Source: Castellaniella sp044508625 (GTDB lineage Bacteria; Pseudomonadota; Gammaproteobacteria; Burkholderiales; Burkholderiaceae_B). From it: 64,000 bases of DNA. How positions within the stretch are numbered: position 1 is the first letter of the stretch; each line of letters starts with the position of its first letter. The position numbers and the translations under genes are program-made. The stretch spans positions 1 through 64,000 of the forward strand of contig JBIQHJ010000014.1 of assembly GCA_044508625.1 (NCBI GenBank), written 5' to 3'. Positions 26,125 through 36,100 of the stretch are shown one piece after another. The notes beneath the pieces are model-generated. The model saw only the letters and a list, made by a program, of their open reading frames with translations, was not told the DNA's origin and did no database searches.

Positions 26125-26568
26125 ATGGCTCCGGTCCGGCTCGCAGCCGCCGTGGCCTTGCTGGCGGCCCTCGCCTGGCTCGCGCCGGCGCATGCGGCGG
26201 ACCTCCGCATCGAGGTGCTCGGCGCCCGCAACGCGGACGGGCACATGGCCATCGCGCTGTTCGCCGCGCCCGGCACGGGATTTCCCGGCGACGAAAAGCT
26301 GGCGGTCCGCCTCGTGCGCGTCCCCATCGACGAGGCCAGCGGCCGCTGCGCGACGACGCTCGAGGGCCTGCCCGCGGGCGGCTACGCGGCTGCCGTCTAT
26401 CACGACCACGACGACAGCGGCAAGCTCGAGACCGGGCCGTTCGGGATGCCCAGGAAGCCCTATGGATTCTCCAACGACGCCGCCCCCGCCATGCGCGCGG
26501 CGCGCTTCGAGGAGGCGCGCTTCGAACTGCCCGAGGACGGGGCGACGATCACGATCACGCTCAGATGA
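26125..26568 (+). CDS. DUF2141 domain secreted protein
   Basis: A 147-residue protein with a signal peptide (MAPVRLAAAVALLAALAWLAPAHAAD) and a single DUF2141 beta-sandwich. Family landmarks seen are GHMAIALFAAPGTGFPGDE, YAAAVYHDHDDSGKLET and GPFGMPRKPYGFSNDA. It is predicted to be periplasmic or extracellular; the function is unknown. DUF2141 proteins are frequently found near carotenoid-type oxygenases, as here. The ATG at 26125 gives the signal peptide; the longer frame upstream overlaps the oxygenase end and is unlikely. Confidence 0.82.
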   Translation: MAPVRLAAAVALLAALAWLAPAHAADLRIEVLGARNADGHMAIALFAAPGTGFPGDEKLAVRLVRVPIDEASGRCATTLEGLPAGGYAAAVYHDHDDSGKLETGPFGMPRKPYGFSNDAAPAMRAARFEEARFELPEDGATITITLR

Positions 26569-26601
26569 GACGGGCGAGCGGGCCTCGCGGGTCCGCCGGC
26601 G

Positions 26602-27972
26602 CTACTCCGGAGGAGGCCTCCGGCGCCGCGCGCTCCACCAGCGCAGCAAGCCGTGCGAGAGATGGATCTTTTCCTGGCCGACCGGCATGTCGGCGCGCAC
26701 GCGCACCCAGGACGATTTGGCGTAGGCCAGGCGCTGCTCGGGATAGACGCTGCGATGGCCGACGATCAGGTAGGCCGCGATGGCCGCGCCGGCCACGTAG
26801 ATGGTGCCGACCACGCCGCCGAACAGCTCCACGCCCATCAGCATGGCCGCCAGCGGCGTGTTGGAGGCGGCCGCCACGACGGAGACCAGGCCCACCGCCG
26901 CGCCCAGCGTCGGGCTGATGCCGAAGATATGCGCGAAGGCGTTGCCCGCCACGGCGCCGATCACGAACTGCGGCGTCACGATCCCGCCATAGAAGCCCGA
27001 GCCCAGGGTGATCGCCACGAGCAGCGTCTTCCAGAAGAATCCCAGGTAGGGCATGGCCTCGCCCTCCAGCGCGCGGTCCATCAGCGGCAGGCTCAGCCCG
27101 AGGTAATCGGCGGGGATGAACTGCACCAGCGCGGCCAGCAGCAGGCCTCCGGCCAGGGGCATCAGGGGCGGCCAGATCCGCCAGCGGGCCTGGATGCGCA
27201 GGCACAGCCTGCGCGCGCCCAGCACCATGTCCACGAATATCCGCGCCGCCACGCCGCTCAGCATGCCGATCAGCACGGTCTTGAGGAACAGCAGCTCGGA
27301 GAACGACGGCAGTCCCGCGACCTCGTAGTACTCGTAGGGGATCCCCCAGGCCTTGCTGGTCTGGAATGCGGTGACACCCGCGATCATGGCCGGAAACAGG
27401 AAATCATGCCGGATCCGGCCGATGGCCAGCATCTCGATGCCATAGAGCGCGCCGGCGATCGGGGTCCCGAACACGCTGGCGAAGCCGGCACTGACGCCGC
27501 AGGCGACGATGCGCTGCTGCAGCTCGGCATTGAGGCGGAACACCCGGCCGATGGCCGAGCCCAGCGAGGCGCCCAGGTGCGAGCAGGGGCCTTCCTTGCC
27601 GGCCGAGCCGCCGCAGGCCAGCGTCACGATGGCCGCCACCGGCTTGATCGGCATGGTGCGCAGCGGCATCCGGCCGGCCTGCTCGAAGACCGCGGCCTGG
27701 ATCGAATCCTTGAGTCCGCCGGCGCTCGCGCGATAACCGTAATACAGCAGCAGGCCGTTGGCCAGGCCGCCCAGCGGCAGCAGGATCACCTGCGCCCACA
27801 TGGGAATGCCCACCGAGCGGTCGGTGAAGAAAAACAAGGCGTACAGGAAGACGCTGACCCCCGACCCCACCACGACGCCGACGATGGAGGCGAGCACCAC
27901 CCATTGCACGACCGTCGCCAGCATGACGACCGGTTCGAGGATGGACAGGCGCGGCATGCGGGGAGCTTTCAT
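26602..27972 (-). CDS. ClC-family chloride channel/H+-Cl- antiporter
   Basis: A 456-residue polytopic membrane protein of the ClC family. The selectivity-filter motifs are recognisable: a GSGVS-type first motif after the first TM helix, GKEGPCSHLGASLGS (GKxGP, with the gating-glutamate position present), and GFYGGIVTPQF (GxFxP-like). Homology continues in FASVFGTPIAGALYGIE. It lacks C-terminal CBS domains. The ATG at 27972 has no strong ribosome site; an in-frame Met five residues later is possible. It is followed on the plus side by a convergent DUF2141 gene. Confidence 0.87.
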   Translation of the reverse strand: MKAPRMPRLSILEPVVMLATVVQWVVLASIVGVVVGSGVSVFLYALFFFTDRSVGIPMWAQVILLPLGGLANGLLLYYGYRASAGGLKDSIQAAVFEQAGRMPLRTMPIKPVAAIVTLACGGSAGKEGPCSHLGASLGSAIGRVFRLNAELQQRIVACGVSAGFASVFGTPIAGALYGIEMLAIGRIRHDFLFPAMIAGVTAFQTSKAWGIPYEYYEVAGLPSFSELLFLKTVLIGMLSGVAARIFVDMVLGARRLCLRIQARWRIWPPLMPLAGGLLLAALVQFIPADYLGLSLPLMDRALEGEAMPYLGFFWKTLLVAITLGSGFYGGIVTPQFVIGAVAGNAFAHIFGISPTLGAAVGLVSVVAAASNTPLAAMLMGVELFGGVVGTIYVAGAAIAAYLIVGHRSVYPEQRLAYAKSSWVRVRADMPVGQEKIHLSHGLLRWWSARRRRPPPE

Positions 27973-28015
27973 GGCGGGACGCGGCGCCCCTCGCGGCGGG
28001 CCGGGGAAGGCGGAA

Positions 28016-28597
28016 TCATGGGGCGTCGCCCGGCGCCACCGCGCACTCGGCGAGCGCCTCATAGTACGAGCCGGTCTCGCGCGGCATGGACGCCACCAGG
28101 ACGCAGCGCCGCGGCCGCCAGGCGATGGGTCGCCCGCCGCCGAGGGGCGCCGGGTCCGCCGGCCCGGCCTTGCGCAGCAGCGAGACGTGGGGCCTGAAGG
28201 GCTCGTCCGAGGCCGGGAACCCGAGTTGCCGCAAGCGGGCCCACAGCTCGGCGTGCAGGGCATCCAGCCAGGCGGGCCAGGGCTCGGAAGGCCCGGCCCA
28301 GACGATGCGCGGCCCCTTGAAGCGCCCGAACCGATCCAGGACGAGCTCCCCGCCGCGCGGCGCCCAGGTCCGGATCATCTCGCACAGCGGCGGGATGCGA
28401 TCGCCCGCGACCGTGCCGAGGAAGGCCAGGGTCAGGTGCAGCGTATCGCTGCGCATGGGCCGCCCGCCGCACAGCGCATGCGCACGCGCGGCGATGCGCG
28501 ACAGCACGCGCGCCGTCCCCGGGTCGGGCCACAGCGCCACGAACAGGCGCCTGGACCCCATGACGCCGGCCTTAGGGTGATTACCGGGTTCTGCCAT
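28016..28597 (-). CDS. thpR: RNA 2',3'-cyclic phosphodiesterase (ThpR/LigT family)
   Basis: A 2H phosphoesterase that opens RNA 2',3'-cyclic phosphates. Both catalytic HxT/Sx motifs are present: HLTL in TLHLTLAFLG and HVSL in RPHVSLLRK. The 193-aa length from ATG 28597 is typical. A longer start at 28639 would add a hydrophobic, family-atypical stretch. It is upstream of, and on the same strand as, the ClC gene (43-bp gap), and divergent from the TAXI-TRAP operon. Confidence 0.9.
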   Translation of the reverse strand: MAEPGNHPKAGVMGSRRLFVALWPDPGTARVLSRIAARAHALCGGRPMRSDTLHLTLAFLGTVAGDRIPPLCEMIRTWAPRGGELVLDRFGRFKGPRIVWAGPSEPWPAWLDALHAELWARLRQLGFPASDEPFRPHVSLLRKAGPADPAPLGGGRPIAWRPRRCVLVASMPRETGSYYEALAECAVAPGDAP

Positions 28598-28697
28598 GAA
28601 TATTTCCCTTGATACGATCACGAATGATACGACCACCACCCCTCCGGCTCATCGGGCCAAAAGCCCGGGCCGGCGCCCCAGGACCCAAGGAGACATC

Positions 28698-29654
28698 ATG
28701 CACTCGACGAAATGGCTGGCGACGATCGCACTGGCCGCGGCCCTCATCGCGGCAGGCCCCGCGCACGCGCAGGCAAAGTTCATCAACATCCTGACCGGTG
28801 GACAGAGCGGCGTCTATTATCCACTAGGCGTGGCGCTGTCACAGATCTACAACAAGCACATCCCGGATGCGAAATCGACCGCCCAGGTCACCAAGGCCTC
28901 GGCCGAGAACATGAACCTGCTGCAGGCGGGCCGCGGCGAGCTCGCCTTCGCGCTGGCCGACACCGTGTCCGACGCCTACACCGGCAACGCCGAGGCGGGC
29001 TTCAAGGCCCCGCTCACCAAGCTGCGCGGCCTGTCGGCCACCTACAACAACTACATCCAGATCGTCGCCAACGCCGATTCCGGGATCAAGACCCTGTCCG
29101 ACCTCAAGGGCAAGCGCATCTCGGTGGGCGCGGCGCGCTCGGGCACCGAGCTCAACGCGCGCGCCGTGCTCAAGGCCGCCGGCCTGAGCTACGGCGATTT
29201 CAGCAAGGTCGAGTACCTGCCGTTCGGCGAGTCCGTCGAGCTGATGAAAAACCGCCAGCTCGACGTCACCCTGCAATCCGCCGGCCTGGGGGTGTCCTCG
29301 ATCCGCGACCTGGCCACCTCGGTCAAGATCGTCATCGTGCCCATCCCGGCCGACGTGATCGCCAAGATCGGCAACGCGGCCTACCAGCCCGCCACGATCC
29401 CGGCCGGCACCTACGAGGGCCAGTCGGCCGATACGCCGACCGCGGCGGTGCCCAATTTCCTCATCACGCAAAGCGACGTCAGCGACGACCTGGCCTACCA
29501 GATGACCAAGGCGCTCTACGAAAACCTCGACACCCTCGCCTCGACCCACAACGCGGCCAAGGCCATCAAGCTCGAGAACGCCCTCAAGGGCATGCCCGTG
29601 CCGCTGCATCCGGGCGCCGAGCGCTACTACAAGGAAGCCGGCCTGATCAAATGA
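28698..29654 (+). CDS. TAXI-family TRAP transporter substrate-binding protein
   Basis: Periplasmic binding protein of a tripartite ATP-independent (ion-gradient driven) transporter. A signal peptide (about 1-25) is followed by FINILTGGQSGVYYPLGVAL, the typical TAXI opening, then QAGRGELAFALADTV and the GKRISVGAARSGTELNAR ligand-loop region. It is 318 aa. ATG 28698 has AAGGAGA in front. TAXI systems are usually linked to glutamate or related carboxylates, but the ligand cannot be read from this sequence. The permease follows after 16 bp. Confidence 0.93.
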   Translation: MHSTKWLATIALAAALIAAGPAHAQAKFINILTGGQSGVYYPLGVALSQIYNKHIPDAKSTAQVTKASAENMNLLQAGRGELAFALADTVSDAYTGNAEAGFKAPLTKLRGLSATYNNYIQIVANADSGIKTLSDLKGKRISVGAARSGTELNARAVLKAAGLSYGDFSKVEYLPFGESVELMKNRQLDVTLQSAGLGVSSIRDLATSVKIVIVPIPADVIAKIGNAAYQPATIPAGTYEGQSADTPTAAVPNFLITQSDVSDDLAYQMTKALYENLDTLASTHNAAKAIKLENALKGMPVPLHPGAERYYKEAGLIK

Positions 29655-29670
29655 TGCCCATCGCCATCGC

Positions 29671-31689
29671 ATGAGTTCCGCCCACGACCTCGCCGACCGG
29701 CCCCTGCCGCGCTCCATTTTCTGGATCGCGGTGGCCTTCTCGTGCTTCCAGGTATGGACCGCCGCCTACAGCCCGATCTCGAGCCAGGTCGTGCGGGCCG
29801 TGCACGTCGGCTTCGTGCTGCTGATGATCTTCACGCTCCATCCGGGGCGCGGCGGGCGCGCGGGCCTGGCGCTGAGCTGGGCGCTGGGGCTGGCCGGCTT
29901 CGGCGCGAGCTTCTACCACTGGATCTACGAGGCCGACCTCACCGCGCGCGCCGGCCAGATGACCGACGGGGACATGGTGATCGGCATCCTCACCATCGTC
30001 CTGGTGTTCGAGGCCACGCGCCGGATCATGGGCTGGGCGCTGCCCATCATCTGCGGGATCTTCCTGCTGTATGGACTGTTCGGGCAGTACCTGCCGGGGC
30101 CGTTCATGCACCGCGGCTACGGCGTCGACCAGATCGTCAGCACCATGAGCTTCGGCGTCGAGGGGATCTACGGCACGCCCACCTACGTATCCTCGACCTA
30201 CATCTACCTCTTTATACTGTTTGGCGCCTTTCTCGAGCAGGCCGGCATGATCGGCCTGTTCAGCGATTTTTCCATGGGCCTGGTGGGCCACACACGCGGC
30301 GGGCCGGCCAAGGTCGCCGTGATCAGCTCGGGCCTGATGGGGACCATCAACGGCTCGGGCGTGGCCAATGTGGTGACCACCGGCCAGTTCACGATCCCGC
30401 TGATGAAGCGCTTCGGCTATTCGCCGGCCTTCGCGGGCGGGGTCGAGGCCACCTCGAGCATGGGCGGCCAGATCATGCCGCCGGTCATGGGCGCGGTGGC
30501 CTTCATCATGGCCGAGACGCTGAACATCCCCTACGTCGAGGTGGTCAAGGCCGCCATCATCCCGGCCCTCCTGTATTTCGGGACGGCCTTCTGGACGGTC
30601 CACCTCGAGGCGGGCCGCAAGGGCCTGCACGGCCTGCCCAAGGAGGAATGCCCCAATCCCTGGAAGGCCGTGCGCGACCGCTGGTACCTGCTGATCCCGC
30701 TGATCGGCCTGGTGGTGCTGCTGTTTTCCGGCTATACGCCGCTGTTCTCGGGCACGATCGGCCTGGGCCTGACGGTGATCCTGATCTTTGGCGCCGCCGT
30801 GATCAGGGGCGTGGGCAGCACGGCGATCCGCTACCTGTTCTGGGTGCTGCTGGGCTTCGCCTGCGCCGGCTTCCTGCGCTTCGGCGTCACGGATTTCTTT
30901 GCCATCACGGCGATTCTGGCCGCGTGGCTGCTGGCGCGCAAGCATGGCCTGGACACGATCCGGCTGGCCATCAACGCCCTGGCCGAAGGCGCGCGCAACG
31001 CCCTGCCGGTGGCCGCCGCCTGCGCGCTGGTGGGCGTCATCATCGGCATCATCAACCTCACGGGCGTGGCCGCGGCCTTCGGCGGCGAGGTGATCGCCAT
31101 CGGCGAGGACAACCTGTTCCTCGCCCTGTTCCTCACCATGATCACCTGCCTGGTGCTGGGCATGGGCATCCCGACGATCCCCAACTACATCATCACCAGC
31201 TCGCTGGCCGCGCCCATCCTGCTCAAGCTCGGCGTGCCGCTGCTCGTGTCGCACATGTTCGTGTTCTATTTCGGAATCATGGCCGACCTGACCCCTCCCG
31301 TGGCGCTGGCCGCCTTCGCGGCGGCGCCCATCGCCCGCGAGAACGGCCTCAAGATCAGCATCCAGGCGCTGCGCGTGGCCGTGGCCGGCTTCGTCGTACC
31401 CTACATGGCGGTCTACAGCCCGGCCCTGATGCTGCAAGGCGGCGGCGTGCTGGCCGTGGCGTACATCGTGTTCAAGGCGGTGCTGGCGATCGGCCTGTGG
31501 GGCGCGGGGGTCACGGGCTTTCTCATGGCGCCCATCCGCTGGTTCGAGCGCGCCTACGTGATCCTCGCCGCCATGCTGCTGGTGGCCGCCGAGCCCTGGA
31601 CCGACGACGCGGGCTTCGCCGCGTCGGCCTTGTTCCTCGCCTGGCACGCCTGGCGCACCCGGCGGGCGCGCCGCCAGGCCATGGCCTGA
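29671..31689 (+). CDS. TRAP transporter permease, fused small (4TM) and large (12TM) subunits
   Basis: A 672-residue membrane protein combining the DctQ-like and DctM-like parts in one chain, the norm for TAXI systems. The large-subunit signatures include GTINGSGVANVVTTGQFTIP, the EATSSMGGQIMPPVMGAVAF block, GMGIPTIPNYIITSS and MADLTPPVALAAFAAAPIA. It moves the TAXI-bound solute across the inner membrane with Na+ or H+. The start is ATG 29671, separated from the binding protein by 16 bp. The DUF1850 gene follows by 2 bp. Confidence 0.94.
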   Translation: MSSAHDLADRPLPRSIFWIAVAFSCFQVWTAAYSPISSQVVRAVHVGFVLLMIFTLHPGRGGRAGLALSWALGLAGFGASFYHWIYEADLTARAGQMTDGDMVIGILTIVLVFEATRRIMGWALPIICGIFLLYGLFGQYLPGPFMHRGYGVDQIVSTMSFGVEGIYGTPTYVSSTYIYLFILFGAFLEQAGMIGLFSDFSMGLVGHTRGGPAKVAVISSGLMGTINGSGVANVVTTGQFTIPLMKRFGYSPAFAGGVEATSSMGGQIMPPVMGAVAFIMAETLNIPYVEVVKAAIIPALLYFGTAFWTVHLEAGRKGLHGLPKEECPNPWKAVRDRWYLLIPLIGLVVLLFSGYTPLFSGTIGLGLTVILIFGAAVIRGVGSTAIRYLFWVLLGFACAGFLRFGVTDFFAITAILAAWLLARKHGLDTIRLAINALAEGARNALPVAAACALVGVIIGIINLTGVAAAFGGEVIAIGEDNLFLALFLTMITCLVLGMGIPTIPNYIITSSLAAPILLKLGVPLLVSHMFVFYFGIMADLTPPVALAAFAAAPIARENGLKISIQALRVAVAGFVVPYMAVYSPALMLQGGGVLAVAYIVFKAVLAIGLWGAGVTGFLMAPIRWFERAYVILAAMLLVAAEPWTDDAGFAASALFLAWHAWRTRRARRQAMA

Positions 31690-31691
31690 CC

Positions 31692-32105
31692 ATGCTCGCC
31701 GGACTGGGCGTGTGCCTGAGCCTGGCCGCCGCGCCGGCCGTCCCGCCGCGCTTCGTTCCCGTCCGGCAATTCACGCTGGCCTGGACGCATTCCATCGAAA
31801 AGATCCGCTGGGAGGAGGACTACGCCGTCCGGCTCGACGCGGACGGCCGCCCGGTCCTCGTGCCCGGCCACGCGCGGATCCGCGGCTCGGGCGCCGGCAT
31901 GGAGCCGCCCCCCGACGCGGTGCCGCGGCCCGGCGGCTGGTACGAGTACCAGCCGCGCACCGCGCCGCTGCACATCCTGCGCATGACGCGCTCGCCCTAC
32001 ACGGCCGACTACGACTGGTGCGTGGCGGGACGCTGCGAACCCCTGCGCGCCGTCATGCCGACCGACGGCGGCGTAACGCTGCTGCGGCCCTGCGAGGGGC
32101 CTTAG
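31692..32105 (+). CDS. DUF1850 protein, TRAP operon accessory
   Basis: A 137-aa protein with an N-terminal hydrophobic stretch (MLAGLGVCLSLAAAPA) that may export or anchor it. The DUF1850 core features FTLAWTHSIEKIRWEEDY, GSGAGMEPPPDA and a C-terminal CVAGRC pair. DUF1850 genes almost always accompany TAXI-type TRAP permeases, and here the gene starts 2 bp after the permease stop. The role in transport is unknown. An in-frame upstream extension overlaps the permease and is not coding. Confidence 0.85.
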   Translation: MLAGLGVCLSLAAAPAVPPRFVPVRQFTLAWTHSIEKIRWEEDYAVRLDADGRPVLVPGHARIRGSGAGMEPPPDAVPRPGGWYEYQPRTAPLHILRMTRSPYTADYDWCVAGRCEPLRAVMPTDGGVTLLRPCEGP

Positions 32106-32162
32106 CGGGTGCCGCCGCCAGATCTCGCCCTGCCCCGCAGGCACTGCTGATACCTCTGTCCC

Positions 32163-32486
32163 TCATCGCCCCTGCGCGCCTTCCGGCACATACACCACGC
32201 TGCCGTCCTTCATGCGGTAGGCCACGCCCGCCTTCGTGCCTTCCCCCTGGCCCTGCTGGCCGGTCGACTTGAAGCGCTCGATCCGCTCGCCTTTCTTGAC
32301 GATCATCTCCATGGTCGCCTCGCCGGCGTCGGTGATCACCGTGACGTCCTGCCGCGTCAATATCTCGAGCAGCGGGTTGCGCGCGATCGTGATCAGCAGC
32401 GCCGCGATGATCACCAGGAAAATATCGATCAGGTTGACGACCGACAGGATGGGATCGTCGGATTCGGTTTCGGCGAGGAACTTCAT
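32163..32486 (-). CDS. DUF2149 protein, ExbD/TolR-like membrane protein partner
   Basis: A 107-residue protein with a short cytoplasmic start, one TM helix and a soluble C-terminal domain. The TM opens with NLIDIFLVIIAALL, closely resembling the ExbD/TolR helix (PxIDVxLVLLIIF) in which the Asp carries protons; here it is Asp21. The C-terminal part (TVITDAGEATMEMIVKKGER onward) would lie in the periplasm. It overlaps the ExbB-like gene by 4 bp. The ExbD analogy is my inference from motif and context; DUF2149 itself has no settled function. Confidence 0.82.
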   Translation of the reverse strand: MKFLAETESDDPILSVVNLIDIFLVIIAALLITIARNPLLEILTRQDVTVITDAGEATMEMIVKKGERIERFKSTGQQGQGEGTKAGVAYRMKDGSVVYVPEGAQGR

Positions 32487-33073
32487 GCCGCCGCCCCGGG
32501 CGCGGACCGCGCCTGCCGCCAATCCCGCGCGGCGCCTTCCGCGGCGGCCGAGCCGCCGTCCATCGCGGGCGCCAGGGACTCGCGCGCCTGCAGCCACGCC
32601 AGTTCCTCGGCCAGCCAGCGGCGCTGCACCGACACGATCCAGAAGGTGATGGAGGCGGACACCAGGGCCAGGATCACCGCCGAGAACGCGACCGCGAGAT
32701 TCTGCGAGACCGCCGCCAGGTCGCCGTTGGACAGGCCTTGCAGCGCGGGCCCCATGGGGATCATGGTGGCGACCAGGCCCAGCATGGGCGCGACGCGCGA
32801 GACGATGCGCGGCACCTCCAGCAGCTTGTGCGCAGCCACGTCCCATTCATCGCCGCGGGCGGCGGGATGCGCCGCGGCCCAGCGCAGCAGGTTGAAGGCG
32901 CGCAGGTCGCGGCCGTGCTCGCCGGGGACGCGGCCGCGCCGCTGGAACCAGGCGGCGGCGAAGCGGCCCAGGGCGTAGAGGGCGTAGACGAACAGCAGGG
33001 CGATGGCCAGCAGGGTCGGCACGAGGAAGACCTGGCTGGTCTGGTACATCAGTGTTTCAAGCCATTGGCTCAT
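32483..33073 (-). CDS. MotA/TolQ/ExbB proton-channel family protein
   Basis: A 196-residue inner-membrane protein with three predicted TM helices: VFLVPTLLAIALLFVYAL near the start, then two after a ~70-aa cytoplasmic loop. The family block APMLGLVATMIPMGPALQGL leads into the paired helices with VAFSAVILALVSASITFW. It would form a PMF-driven channel with the DUF2149 protein, whose gene overlaps by 4 bp. Upstream (33-bp gap) is the CobN-like gene; no tonB or TonB-dependent receptor is seen, so the driven partner may be the CobN-like protein itself. Confidence 0.88.
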   Translation of the reverse strand: MSQWLETLMYQTSQVFLVPTLLAIALLFVYALYALGRFAAAWFQRRGRVPGEHGRDLRAFNLLRWAAAHPAARGDEWDVAAHKLLEVPRIVSRVAPMLGLVATMIPMGPALQGLSNGDLAAVSQNLAVAFSAVILALVSASITFWIVSVQRRWLAEELAWLQARESLAPAMDGGSAAAEGAARDWRQARSAPGAAA

Positions 33074-33106
33074 GAGTGACTCCGGATGTCGATGGATCGA
33101 TAAAAG

Positions 33107-36100
33107 TCAGGTCCCGGCCGCGCGCGGTCCGCGCACGCCCCGCGCCTGCCGCCAGGCGCCCGCGCCGAAGATCGCCAGCAGCAGCACGGGGATCAGCCAG
33201 CGCAGGGGATCGGGCGGCGCGTCGGAGGATGGCCGGGTCCGCTCGAGACGCAGGCCTTCGACCTGCTCCAGGGCCGCCCGCGGCGGGGCCGCGGCATCCT
33301 GCGGCGCGGGAGGCGCCTGCGGCGCCGCCGCGAAATCGGTGCCGGCGGCCTGGCCGGCGGCCACGTACTCGAGGAAACGCGCATTCTCGCTGCGCACGTC
33401 GTGTCGGCTCGCCAGCTCGCGATAACGCGTCTTCAGCAGCTCGACCGTGGCGGGATCCGCATGCCAGTAGTCCTGGCGGGCGGCCTCCAGCATGCGCTCG
33501 ATGGTCTGCGCCAGGGCGTGCGGATTCTCGCGCTCGAACCACTCGTCCAGGCCCAGCGCGTACTTGTCGCGCACATAGACGTCGGCCATCTGCTCCCACT
33601 GGTCGTCGCGCACGACCTCGCGCGCCACCGCGGTCCAGCCCCACAGGTTGTTGGTGGCGTCGAGCACGCTCAGGGTGCCGGCATATCCCTCGGCCATCAG
33701 GCCCTTGATGTAGCCGGGATGGAACTGGCGCGTCGCCAGCTCCTTGGCGAGAAAGCCGGCGGCGCTCTCGACGCGCCCGGAGCCGCCGCCCCTCAGGTTC
33801 GACACGTACAGCTCGGGCGGCGCGCCGTCCAGGCTGCGCACCGCCAGGCCGATGCCGCCCAGGTACTGGAAGGGATCGTCGGTGGTGAGCATGCCGTAGG
33901 TGTTCGAGCTGCGCGACAGCACGGCGCCGTCGGTCCCCCGCAATTGCTCCGCATACAGGTTCACGCCCTCGGCGCCGGCCGCGCCGGCGCGGCCCCAGGC
34001 GGATTCATCCGGCCCATAGGCGAACTGCATCTTGGACAGATAGAGCTGGGCGAGCTTGCGATCGCCCTCGGCCTTGCCTTCCCAGGTGTCGGTGGCGAGC
34101 GCCGCGTCGTCCAGGCCGGTGCTGTACTGCCCGGAGGCCGAAGCGAAGATCCGCGTCTGCGCGGCGTTGCGCGCCTCCGTCCCGCCGACGCCCCGGGCCT
34201 CGAGATCCGCCTGTATCCGCCGGCTGTTCCCGGCCACGGGATTGTCCGGCTCGTCGCCGGCCTCGGCCGCGAGCTGCGCGGCGCGCGCGAGCTGCTTCAT
34301 GGTATTGGGGAAATGATCGCGATACAGGCCGGTCGCCGAGAGCACCACGTCCACGCGCGGGCGCCCCAGCACCTCGCGGGGCACGAGCTTGACGCCCGTC
34401 ACGCGCCCGCCCTTGTCCCAGACGGGCTCGACGCCCAGCAGCCACAGGGCCTGCGCCTCCAGCAGGCCCTGGTGGCGCATGGTCTCGACCGACCACAAGG
34501 AAAACGTGATCTTGTCGGGAGGCGCGCCGGTCTTTTCCCGATGCGCGCGCACCAGGTCCTCGGCGGCGCGCTTGCCCGCCTCCCAAGCCTGGGGCGTGGG
34601 CACGCGCGACGGATCGAAGCCATACAGATTGCGGCCGGTCGGGTAGGCCTCGGGATTCTTGATCGGATCGCCGCCGTACGAGGTCGGCGCATAGCGGCCC
34701 GCCAGGCCGGCGAGCACCGCCGGCAGCTCGGCCTGGGCGCCGATGTCCGCATACCACCGCCGGGCACGGTCCAGCATGGCGGCGAGATCCGGCGGCAGGC
34801 CCTCGGGCGCCTGCCCTTCGATCAGGACCCGGCGCAGCAGGGCATAGGGCGCGGACTCGGGCAGGCGCTCGTAATCCACGGCCAGGGTCTCGTCCATGTC
34901 CCGCGCGGGGGTGCCGGCCCACGCCGCCGCGGCGTCCCGGAACTCCTGGCCCAGCATCAGCATCACGGTCGCCAGGCGATGCTCCGGCAGCGGCGCGCGG
35001 CCCAGGGTGTGCAGGCCCAGCGGCTGCGCGGTCCGCGCCAGCTCGTGCAGGTGCGCGTGCAGCGCATCGGCGAAGCCGGTGAAATCCTCGCGCGCCCGCT
35101 CGCGGGTCCAGCCCATGTCCAGGTCGATGTTGGCCTCGGCCACGCGCGCGAGCAAGTCGCTGCGGATCTGCTCGCGCACGGCGCCCTCATCCTGGGCCAG
35201 CCACTGGTGCAGCAGGTCGTGCATGGCCGTGAGCTCGTCGTGCATGCCGGCGGGGCGGAAGGGCGGCGTCTGGTGGCTGACGATCACCGCCCGCCCGCGC
35301 CGGCGCGCATGCAGCGCCTCGCCGATGTTGTCCGCGATGTAGGGATAGACCACCGGCACGTCGCCCAGGGCCAGCATCGGGTAGTCGGAATCCACGGACA
35401 GGCCGCGCTCCTTGCCCGGCAGCCATTCCTGCGAGCCGTGCGTGCCGAAATGCACGAAGGCGTCCGAGGCGCGCTGCGTGCGGGCCCACAGGTAGGCGGC
35501 CAGGTAGAAATGCGTGGGCACCGCCGTGGTCGAGTGATAGAGCGCCTTTTCCTTGTCGTCGAGCCTTTCCCCGCGCGGCGGCTGGGGCAGGATCGCGACC
35601 TTGCCCAGCAGCAGGCGCGGGATCACGAAGTAGGCGCGCCCGTCCTCGCGCAGCACCATCGAGGAATCCCCGGGCGCCCCCCAGCGCGCGGTGATGTCCT
35701 CGCGCACCGGCGCGGGCAGCGTGCCCAGCCAGGCCTCGTAGGCCTCGACCGGAAAGCGTTCGGCCAGCCCGTCGGCGAGCAGGTCCTCCAGGCGCCCGTC
35801 GCGGTAATAGGGCTCCAGCAGGCGCTGCAGGCGGGCGAGCATGTCGTCCTCGGCCGGGGCCGTCGTGTCGTAGCCGGCCTCGCGCAGCGCCGCCAGGGTT
35901 TCCGAGAGGCTGTGCGGCACGTTCAGGAAGGAGGCCGACAGATTTTTCTCGCCCGAGGGATAGTTCCAGAAGAACACGGTGACCCGCTTCTCGGCATTGG
36001 GTTTGCGCCGCAGCGCGACCAGCTTCATGGCCTTGGCCACCACGGCATCCATCTGGCCCTCGATCGGCACCAGTTGCTGCGCGCCCGGATCCATGGCCGA

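Noticed and set aside
29647..31647. 666-residue minus-strand frame opposite the TRAP permease
   Set aside because: Extremely His/Asp/Arg-rich with no domains; an antisense shadow of a hydrophobic membrane protein gene.
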